Shown one piece after another: positions 50,215 to 59,266 of a stretch of DNA of 64,000 bases (its first letter is position 1; each line of letters starts with the position of its first letter). The translations under genes and the position numbers were made by a program. The notes under the pieces are model-generated. The model was not told the origin of the DNA and made no database searches. It was given only the letters and a program-made list of their open reading frames with translations. Source of the DNA: Lodderomyces elongisporus (taxonomy: Eukaryota > Ascomycota > Pichiomycetes > Serinales > Debaryomycetaceae); NCBI RefSeq assembly GCF_030384665.1, contig NC_083673.1, forward strand, positions 2,613,501 through 2,677,500, read 5' to 3'.

Positions 50215-53200
50215 TTATAAATTCATGTGAATACCAGCTTTGACCATTTTTTTCTCTATGAACTTATGGTCAAATCCTTCTCTTACATCTTTTGAGAATG
50301 TTTTCAAAAGTTTTTGAGCTTGCTGACGAGGATTCTCGAATTTCCAGAATCGTGAATTGATTAAGTCAGCTGCACCTTTGGCTCTTTGAGCACAACCTTT
50401 ACCAAGTGATTTCAAAGTGTATAACAATGAAGTGGCCATCGACATCTTTTCATCTCTCAAATCACCATCTCTCTCGTGGCTCTTATGACCTTTGTGACCT
50501 TTGTGACCCATGTGACCCTTATTCATTCTATGCATCTTGCCATCCTCATGGGATTTACGAATTTTATGTTCGTCGTCCATCTCGTGCATTTTATGCATCT
50601 TGTGGTCCTTGTGGTCCTTATGGTCCATGTGCATTTTATGCTTGTCGTCAATATTGTGCATTTTATGCATCTTATTGCCCTTTTCAAACTTTTCAGATTC
50701 TTCACCTTTTTCACCCTTATGTTTCTTGTGTTCCTTGTGTTTACCGTGTTTGTGTTCGTGGTCTTCTGGATCAGGACGGAACTTCAAGTCTTCATGAACT
50801 ATAGTTCCATTGATAGCATCAGCTCTTCTAAAGAAACCTTTGTGGAAATGTTTTCCAAAATCAATTTTCTTAAAGAATTTAGCAGTCAAGCTTCCATAAC
50901 CATGATTTCCTTTGTTGGACAATGTAAAGGTGGAGGTACCATTTTGAGCACTCTTGACTTTGATCTTGCCAAAGTGATCGTCAAATTTCATCTCCAAATC
51001 TCTTGCATTGACAATACTTACATCGTACTCAATATCGTACTCACCTTCAGAGCCATAATCCTTCTTAACAGTTTTGGTATTCAAGACCAATGGGTAGCTA
51101 ATTGAAGTGTCAATGGAGTGAATAATATTTTCTGGTTTTTTCTTGTGATGAGTTTCGCCGTCGGTGTCATTGCCTGCATGATGTTCTGGAATATCCTTGT
51201 CTTGGATTAAGATCAGGCTCGAAGAGTGACCAACGTGAACTAACCTTTGAATATCACCACTACTAGCATAGTGTTGAATGTTTGAAATCTCACCTTTGGA
51301 AAAGCTGCTAAATGTGGTATTGAGGGTTTTGTTATTCTTTAAGGTAAAACTTAAATCACTCACAAGCTCTGCGCTAAATATACCATTGGCAATCTGTTGG
51401 AAAGAATGAGTGAATGGCACAGCAATTGGATGAACCGAGGCTCTGTCACGCTGATCAATGTTGACCAACACACCTGAAGTATCCTTCACAAATGGATGTT
51501 CATATCCCAACAAGTTGGCCGAAGTAATCCAATTTTGGTTAACTGCAGTAGTGTTGTCAATTCCAACCTCGCCTAAGCCATTACTTATTTCAATTTCAAT
51601 ATACTCATCACCGATACTTTGATGCTCCCAAAGGAATGGCAACAATGGTGTCACGTCAAAGTCAATTGCTGGGACATCAAAAGCTGAAATGGAAACTATT
51701 GGTGACCACAAAGCAGGTGAGATACCACCGGTAAAAATAACTGGGTCGGGAGTTTGAGAAGCAATCTTTCTACCATTGAAATAAACATTGACAAATCTCA
51801 ATGGACCTTTTCCAATAAACTCGTTTCCTTCCTCTTCAAAGATATCCTTAAAGGAGTCAATGACATTCTGATACCAGAATTCTTCAGCTGCATTACCGGA
51901 AGCAAAAACCGAAAGTTGCAAACGTGTGGTATTCTTGGAAACAGTAGGCAATTTAACTTTGAGTCTATTTGAAGAGAGATATTCCACTGGTGCTTCATCT
52001 TTACCTGTTGAGGTTAATGCGTGAATAGAATCTGCTGGTTTATTGATTTGAAACAAATGAGCTGCTTTATGATGAGGTGGAGGTGGTGGAGGAGGAGGAT
52101 GATGACCTGGTTTATCATGTGGTGGTTTGCCATGATGTGGTGGTTTCTTGTGCTTTTTGTCATCTTTTCCATCTTTGTCATCTTTGTCATCTTTACCATC
52201 TTTGTCATTGCGGTGCTCCGAGTTGTGGAATTTTTTCTCCTCTCTATTTCCAGCACAGCCTTTCTTCGACTTTTCTTCACGATGATTCACGCCACCTTTC
52301 CTACCAAGCATCTTCTTGAAATTGCCTTCTCTGGTCTTGTATGATTCTTGTCTCTTTTCTTCTTCTTCTTCTTCATTATCCGAATCCGAATCTGAATCTG
52401 AATCTGATTCGTACTCCTTGTTATTTTTTTCAAATATTTCTTTGGCAATTTCGTGGTTACTTTCATGTTCCTTCGCATGTTCTACCTCCGAGTGGTTTGA
52501 GTGATGGTGTGGGTGATGTGGGTCAAAATGGAAAAATGTAGCGTCCAAGGTAACATTCAAAGCACCGGTATACTTATCATTGAGAATGTTGTTCAACTCA
52601 AATAAAATCTCATTATCGTGACCTTCAAATAGTTTGGCATATTTCGACACGTCCTTATTGACAATACTAAACACCTTCTTGCCACTTGGCTCAATAGTTG
52701 ATGTTCTCCAAATTTGTACTCCATTGACAAAGATATTGGCCAATCTGTCGTACTGAACTCCATCCACCTCAGTCAACAATTCCAACACAACAGCATTAAA
52801 TGTTACATTCTTGGGGATGGTAAATTTGGAAATCTTTGGGTGTCCATATGAATTCCCAAATGAATGTTTAATCAAGTTTGTCTTGAAAATGGGTTTGCCA
52901 TATCTTGGGCTCGGAACAAATGGATTGGAAATTTCTTGAATCTCCTTGGCCTTGTTAGCATCTCCATCTCCATTGCCGTCGCCATTTTCGCCACTTTCGC
53001 CATTTTCGCCATCATCGCCAGTGGATGGAATGGTATTTATGGTAATATCCATTAAATTTCTATAGATTGAGGAAGGGTGTTTGATCTTTTGACCATTCAT
53101 GGATTCAACAATCGCATCAACGCTTGTCACATAAGGGTTCATCTCGTTGCCCGTGTTACATTTCAACCATGAAAATGGGTTAATGCCATACAAACTAAAC

Positions 53201-53571
53201 ACCATCCAAAAGATACAAGCAGAGCCAAGAACTTTAGCAATACTTCCCATTTCAGGATAACGGCATCTGTTGATACCTCTACCCTCATTTGGTGTTGCTC
53301 TGTTAGCCTCCAAATCTTTAAATGCTGCTTTTTCATCAATGTACTCGGACATTTCCTCTTTTGGGTCTTGCATCAAAGGTTTGCTTTCTTCAAAGCTTTC
53401 CTCAGTTTCGGCAGATGAATAATCAAATTCGTCGTGATAATGTGGTGTAGCTTCAATAGCTACGTTTTCTTGATTGGAAAATGCTTCATCGACAGGTGAG
53501 ATCAATGGATCTCTTGCCTCGCCGTAGTTGATCATGTTCCAAAGTGTAGAGTCTCTATACCTATGACACAT
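50215..53571 (-). CDS. PNGase A-like type II membrane protein with His/Lys/Met-rich insertions
   Basis: Layout: cytosolic acidic N-terminus (about 1-105), one membrane segment (about 107-128, VLGSACIFWMVFSLYGINPF), then a lumenal or extracellular region related to peptide-N-glycosidase A (PF12222 type), recognised by NPFVPSPRYGKPIFKTNLIKHSFGNSY, LANIFVNGVQIWRTSTIEPS, GPLRFVNVYFNGRKIASQTPDPVIFTGGISPALW and ITSANLLGYEHPF. PNGase A removes N-glycans from glycopeptides. Two large insertions stand out: a His/Asp/Lys/Pro block (about 347-507) and a C-terminal block of HK, MHKM and HKDH repeats (about 932-1039). The frame extends to a TTG at 53622; the first ATG is 53571 (1118 aa), and another at 53535 is possible. 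Function is inferred from the domain, and catalytic activity is unproven. Confidence 0.75.
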   Translation of the reverse strand: MCHRYRDSTLWNMINYGEARDPLISPVDEAFSNQENVAIEATPHYHDEFDYSSAETEESFEESKPLMQDPKEEMSEYIDEKAAFKDLEANRATPNEGRGINRCRYPEMGSIAKVLGSACIFWMVFSLYGINPFSWLKCNTGNEMNPYVTSVDAIVESMNGQKIKHPSSIYRNLMDITINTIPSTGDDGENGESGENGDGNGDGDANKAKEIQEISNPFVPSPRYGKPIFKTNLIKHSFGNSYGHPKISKFTIPKNVTFNAVVLELLTEVDGVQYDRLANIFVNGVQIWRTSTIEPSGKKVFSIVNKDVSKYAKLFEGHDNEILFELNNILNDKYTGALNVTLDATFFHFDPHHPHHHSNHSEVEHAKEHESNHEIAKEIFEKNNKEYESDSDSDSDSDNEEEEEEKRQESYKTREGNFKKMLGRKGGVNHREEKSKKGCAGNREEKKFHNSEHRNDKDGKDDKDDKDGKDDKKHKKPPHHGKPPHDKPGHHPPPPPPPPHHKAAHLFQINKPADSIHALTSTGKDEAPVEYLSSNRLKVKLPTVSKNTTRLQLSVFASGNAAEEFWYQNVIDSFKDIFEEEGNEFIGKGPLRFVNVYFNGRKIASQTPDPVIFTGGISPALWSPIVSISAFDVPAIDFDVTPLLPFLWEHQSIGDEYIEIEISNGLGEVGIDNTTAVNQNWITSANLLGYEHPFVKDTSGVLVNIDQRDRASVHPIAVPFTHSFQQIANGIFSAELVSDLSFTLKNNKTLNTTFSSFSKGEISNIQHYASSGDIQRLVHVGHSSSLILIQDKDIPEHHAGNDTDGETHHKKKPENIIHSIDTSISYPLVLNTKTVKKDYGSEGEYDIEYDVSIVNARDLEMKFDDHFGKIKVKSAQNGTSTFTLSNKGNHGYGSLTAKFFKKIDFGKHFHKGFFRRADAINGTIVHEDLKFRPDPEDHEHKHGKHKEHKKHKGEKGEESEKFEKGNKMHKMHNIDDKHKMHMDHKDHKDHKMHKMHEMDDEHKIRKSHEDGKMHRMNKGHMGHKGHKGHKSHERDGDLRDEKMSMATSLLYTLKSLGKGCAQRAKGAADLINSRFWKFENPRQQAQKLLKTFSKDVREGFDHKFIEKKMVKAGIHMNL

Positions 53572-55216
53572 TAAAATTTTGATAAAGGGGAGGAGGGGGT
53601 TGGAAAAAGCAAGGACTTGCAACTTTTATATATTTTTGATTTTATCTGCCAATGGTTAATATTATTACTCCTTCTCCTTGTTTGCTTTGTTCCACTATAA
53701 TAGAATATTATAATTGTTAATTTACATATGGTGCGTATGCAAAATAACTGTGGTGGTAATAGTGGTGCTAAGTGTTAAGGGTGATGGTGGAAATAGTGGC
53801 GGGAATCCAAAAGTAAAATTCTAAGCCATGGCTCGATGTCTGTAGTTGTATGTAGTTGTATAGATTCCGTGTGAGTCTGTGTGTGTGCGTGTGTAAATGC
53901 AAACTGTGGTGGAATTAGTATGATACTAGAGCAAAGAGAGACGAAAGCAATGATAGGTATATGCAGGCATGCGCTAAGTCACTCAAAGGCCGATTTTTTC
54001 GGAACTCGGAGGTAACGCACGGAACGAAGTAACATAGAAACGTATGAACGTGGTAAGAGACAAAAAGAAAACAAAATCATGAGCACCAGCACCAGCACCA
54101 ACAAATAATACAGCAGGGGCAATAGTTTTGATTAACATGTAAACATTCATCTAAATTACTCAAAACGTGTTATAAAAACTACTTCACTATCCTTGAGTGC
54201 AAGAATAACAATAATAAGAAAGAAAAAAAAAATAACAACAACAACTAAACAACAAAAACATATTTTGAAGAAAAAGCCTTCTTGTGCTTGCTCTATGATT
54301 GGTGGTTTTTACCGGTAAGAGCGAGAGAGTCACGATGAGAAAATTGAAATACAAGATGGCTTTCACTTCACAACAAGGCTTGTTTGTTGTATTAGATAAT
54401 AAAAAAAAAATATATCCTTAAACGAAAAGACAAAAAGCAAAAAAGAAATAAAAGAAATAAAAGCAACAGAGTGATATAAGGTATGCAAAAAACGATGACT
54501 TTAAGAAATGAAAACAAAAAAAAAATGAAAAATGAAAAAATAATTGAAAGAAAATGAAGACTCAAAATTAATAATAATAAATGGAGGAAAAAGATAAAAA
54601 AAAAAAATACAACAAAACCCGAAAGCGGTTGATGGTAATAACAAATCCATGAGACAAATACATTTTGTGTTCTCATAAAATTGTATGAGGCTCAACATTA
54701 CTTGCACCATATATGAGTTTAAGCCTTATTGGAATTTCATATGCCGAGTTTGCCAATTAACTTATTTGTCCATTCACACATTCTCCTTTGCCTATTTGTT
54801 TTTTTATTATCATTTGTTTTCATCTTGCAAATGCAAGAACTTCTAAGTTCAACTTTTTTTTTTTTTGGTGAAAGGGCTTTGAATCTAAGCTCGGTCTTTC
54901 TTCCCGTTGTTGATACTTTCTTATCGTGGGTTTGTGTGTTGTTTTTTTTGTTTTCTTTTGTTTTCTTTTGTTCCCATCATCAAATTTTGTATCATCTTTT
55001 CGGCATTTGGTAGGAAGTTTATCATTTGTTTTTATCTCTCTTTTTTCTATTTCTATTTCTTTTCTTCTTTTGTCCATTTCCTTTTCAGCTTGAGATTTAT
55101 AATGATAATGATAATGTTGATGTAGTTGTAGCTCATGTTCGTTGCGATATGTTATTTCTATTACGTCATTTTATTTTTCTTTTACCTTAAGTGAACTTTT
55201 TTAACTCATATTTACT
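53572..55216. promoter_or_regulatory. 1.6 kb intergenic region upstream of the PNGase A-like gene
   Basis: Upstream of the PNGase A-like gene, and on the other side the 3' flank of VPS35. AT-rich, with CACCAG triplets (about 54082-54100), A runs and T runs (about 54855-54866). No tRNA or gene found; the open frames are Phe- or Lys-rich artefacts. Confidence 0.55.
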
Positions 55217-57888
55217 CTATGCAAATACACCCGGAAACCTATTCTCTGATTCCTGTTGCTCTCCGATGTATTGTAATGTTGCTTTAAATTGTTTTTGTAT
55301 CTCGCTCAAGATCTTAGTCTCTTTGTCATTAGTTGAATTAGCATTGTTTTGGATGCCAAAGTCACTTGTCTCGTTAGCGTAAGCATCAATATCAGTATCA
55401 CCTTTTAAGTCATCAATGTTTGTCCTAATCAAACTAATCACACCATTGATATACCGATTATCCACACTTGTGTTGCCGTATAGATTAAACACAAGGCAAC
55501 GGTTTAATATCTCAATAAATAAATTAAGTGAAAGAAAAGGATCCATACTCGAGTCAGCAATCTTGAGAGCGCGCTGCAAGCATTCCAATACTCGTTTCTG
55601 ATCTCTGTAAAGCTTCTCGGTAACATCCTCGGTCCCTTCATTATCTCGATCAACATCTTTTCCGTGGACGTTCTCATTACTAGTTTTATTGTCTTTGCTG
55701 TTGCCTTGGCTATCGTTTTTGTGTTTCTCAATTTTGGTATTCTCAGTCTCTTCTTTATTTTCATTCACAATGGGAGATGTATCCGTAGATGGTAGTAATT
55801 GTTCTGTCCACCACCATAAATTGGCACAAGAAAAAATAGCTCGGCATTGATCTTGCTTTTTAGACAATTTGCTACCATATAATGTTACCTTTGTAATCAA
55901 TATCTCATAGTTTTCTCGACTTATATTTCTTACCCTGAATAAAGCATTTGCAATACTCGAAATAGATCGATAAGCAACAGAGCCATTGGCCAATGAGTCA
56001 TATGGAGTGATCTCATTAAATGGCTTGTACTGATGCGAAGAAAGTAACAAATTCTCCTCATAAACAACAAAGCATTGGTTAAACAACTCAAACGTAAGAG
56101 ACTGCAATTTTATTTGGTCGGCAACGGAGGCCAATTGTAAATACAAGTTTAATATGAGTGTTGAATGGTTTTCGTGGTGCACCTGATACAATTCATCAAG
56201 AATTACAGACAAGTTCTTAAAGTTGGACACTAAAAATCTTTGAAGTGATTCCTTTTTATCTTTGCTCCTTGATCCGAGCTTTAATTTGGCATATCCTAAC
56301 AATTTCAACTTAAAAAGAACTTTGGATATGACAGTTGGATAAGTATAAACTATACTCTCAAAATTGCCGCTCAAATACTTTTTCCTTAAATACAATAAAT
56401 TCAAAACACTCTTTTGAGCATCTTGAGGGTCATTGACTAATTGGATCAACTTGCACACTTTTTCTTGGGTTTCGAGGTACTCGGGTGTTATCAACTTGGT
56501 TTCATTGTTGATTTTGATAGTCTCTGTGATTCCTAAATCTTTTGCTGTATCCAACTTGCCCGTATTTTGTTTAGACAAAACTGTAACGTACTTGAATATT
56601 CCGTCAATTTCAGACGTTGTTGTATAGTAGTAATCATTCTCATCATTGACATCCTCATAACCATTATGAACTTGCAATATTTTGTCGATAATCGCCAAAC
56701 TAATCTGCCTCTTGGTATTCTCGTCATTAATTTTTCCATAAAATTGGTAGAAATTTTTAAATGTAAAGATGGTTTTAATTGTGGTGAAATGATTGATCGA
56801 TACTAAGAGCAATTGGAGCAACATTTCTCGTTGCTCTTCATTTGGCTCTGAAGTTGTCAATTTTTGCGCAGCAAATTCATACACGGTATCCAAAACACTC
56901 AAGTTGTTTGGGTTGAAAGATAATGACAAGTCGATAATAGATTGCAAGAGCTTGGTATGTTCTTCTGGTGGCAAATCAGGATCGACTTCATTCAATTTCA
57001 AGTAGAAGGACCAAAATCTTTTGAATAATACTTCTCCTTCAATACTGATGTGATCCTCACTATGGCTATCTCCTTTGCTGCCGGCAATTGACAAGCTGGA
57101 AACATTATCATTAAACTTGTGGTATGTGGTGAATTTTTCAATCAAAGTATGCACCAACTCACTTTTATCGAGTAATGGATGCAAACTCAAAAACACCTGA
57201 TTGAGCATTGTCTCCAACGTGGCAAAATGATACTCGTCAGGAAACACCTGGATTATAACATCAATCAAGTACGTTTGTGCCAAATGGTCTTTACATTGTA
57301 TAATCTGTTCCGTGATTGCTGGAAATACCATATTCTTGTAAAATTCCACAGACGAATAATTTTCATCAATACTTGAACCTTTATAATCATCTAAAACCTC
57401 ACTTAATCTTACCAAATTGGATCCGACAAGAATTTTGATTTCTTTCCTCTCGCGATAGCGCAACTCCCTCTCAGAAGAATGTCCCTGGTGCTGCAACCTT
57501 ACCCATAATTTATTCATTTCGATAAAGTTGGTAATGAGAAAATTAACAGTCTCGTTAAAGTCAACTCGAGTCTCGTAGGGAAGCAAGTTCTTGGTCCGTT
57601 GAGATAAGTAGTAGCGTAGGAATAAGCCTCTAATGGGGTGTTGTACTCCATGACACATTTCAACCATATCTTTCATCAAGTCTTTTGATGGTGCACCTCC
57701 TGTGCTCATATACGTTGTACCAATCACAATCATCATGTATAACCGAGGGATAATGTTTCCTGAATACTGGACAATTTCGTATAAATCTGCTAGAAACGCA
57801 GACGTGGCAACAGAAGCAGTTGTAGAGGTATGGTTCGCTTTGGATTTACCTTTACCAAGGAATTGTCCGTTATCGTTTGAAATGGTAC

Positions 57889-57919
<31 letters not shown>

Positions 57920-58264
57920 ACTGCTACTGTTACCACCACTGTTATTTCTCTCATTGCCATCATTGTTTGCCTTGGCATCACTACCAGTGTCTCCGCGGAT
58001 TCTTCTTTTCAATCTGGCATTATAACTACTAATCAAGTATTCACTAAGAATCTCCAATGAATCAAACACCATCATATACATCTCATAATACTGCTTGGGT
58101 GTCAATTGATTAACTCGTAATTCGTTGAGTAAATTGGAGCAATGCTTCAATGCTGGGAGTAGCTTGTTTTCGTTTAAATCATTTTGCATGAGATTGGATT
58201 GGTGCTTGATATTGGTGATGCATGATTTGAGGATAGCATCCTGCTCCTTTGTCGTCAATGCCAT
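55217..58264 (-). CDS. VPS35: Retromer subunit Vps35
   Basis: Cargo-recognition core of retromer, which recycles receptors such as Vps10 from endosomes to the Golgi. The protein is an all-helical solenoid of 1015 aa (S. cerevisiae Vps35 is about 944 aa). Near the middle of the N-terminal third, GGAPSKDLMKDMVEMCHGVQHPIRGLFLRYYLSQRTKNLLP is the highly conserved Vps26-binding region containing the PRLYMMI..RGLFLRYYL signature. A Ser/Asn-rich insertion (about residues 110-135) and an acidic Asn/Lys segment (about 830-870) are extra loops. The start is ATG at 58264. A 9-bp repeat lies 17 bp upstream of the ATG. Confidence 0.96.
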
Positions 58265-59266
58265 ATGGTGTAAGTTGAGTGTGGGAAGTGTGGGAAGTGT
58301 GGGAAGTGTGGGAAGTGTAAGAAGTGTATTTCTAACTTGTTAAAAGAAAGAATGAAAATGTTCGTTTATCGAATGTTGATAGATGAATGAAAATAAAAAA
58401 GCAGACAATTGATATCTTGTAGATACTTGAAGATTTGGTTAATTAAACTTTTTGGGGAGTTTGGGGATATTAGCGGCCAAACAAAGAGAGAATGTTCTAC
58501 ACCAAATTCGTTATACGTGCGGAAATTTAAAGTATATATTAAATGGATTTGGCCGCCACGCACTTTATAATCTTCGGCCAACACAATAAGAAGTAAACTT
58601 ACAATTAATTATGTATATACAAATATATATTTATTTATTTATTTATTTATTTATTTATGTGTGTTTGAGTGTGAATACAAGGACAAGCTAGCCAATAATG
58701 TGCTATTTCCACGTAAACACATTCTTCTTTATCTGACGGGATATTGTAAATTGACAACAAACTATATTCAAAACATGGTAGATCAATAGCGTTTGGATTG
58801 TTTATAATTGTATATTCTTTTCTTTGTTGTTTTTTTTTCTTTTGCTATAAAAATAAATACATTATGAAAATTAAACTATGGATTAATTGAAAATTTAAAA
58901 GTAAAATGTTTGTGAATTCAATCACTGGTGATTGACTGAAGGATAATCTATACCCTGCGCATCTAAAGTGTATCGAGAGAATATGTCTTAATAGGATTCT
59001 CAAGGAAATGAAAAAAAGGGCTATAAAAAGAAAAAAAGAATAAGAAAAAGGGAAAAACAAAACAAAAGCAAAAGCAAAAGCTTTCCCATTCCATCCAACA
59101 AACGAAATATGTAAATAAACAAACTTCCTAAAGGCTTCCGTTTTTATTTTATTTTATTTTATTTTTATTTTTTGGCAAATACTGAGAAAATCACCAGTTT
59201 ACACGTCTCTCTGTGTCGAAATCAGGAACATATAGATGCATATACAATTCTACTTTTGAATTGATT
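58265..59266. promoter_or_regulatory. Intergenic: VPS35 upstream region and 3' end of the Myb gene
   Basis: Contains the 9-bp repeat next to the VPS35 ATG, three CGGCCAA elements (58475-58481, complement at 58548-58554, and 58575-58581), and a TTTA repeat (about 58628-58658). No gene seen. Confidence 0.55.
58281..58325 (+). repeat. 9-bp tandem repeat (GTGGGAAGT x4, plus one degenerate copy)
   Basis: Starts 17 bp before the VPS35 ATG, so it probably lies in the 5' leader, where it would read ACTTCCCAC. Confidence 0.9.
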
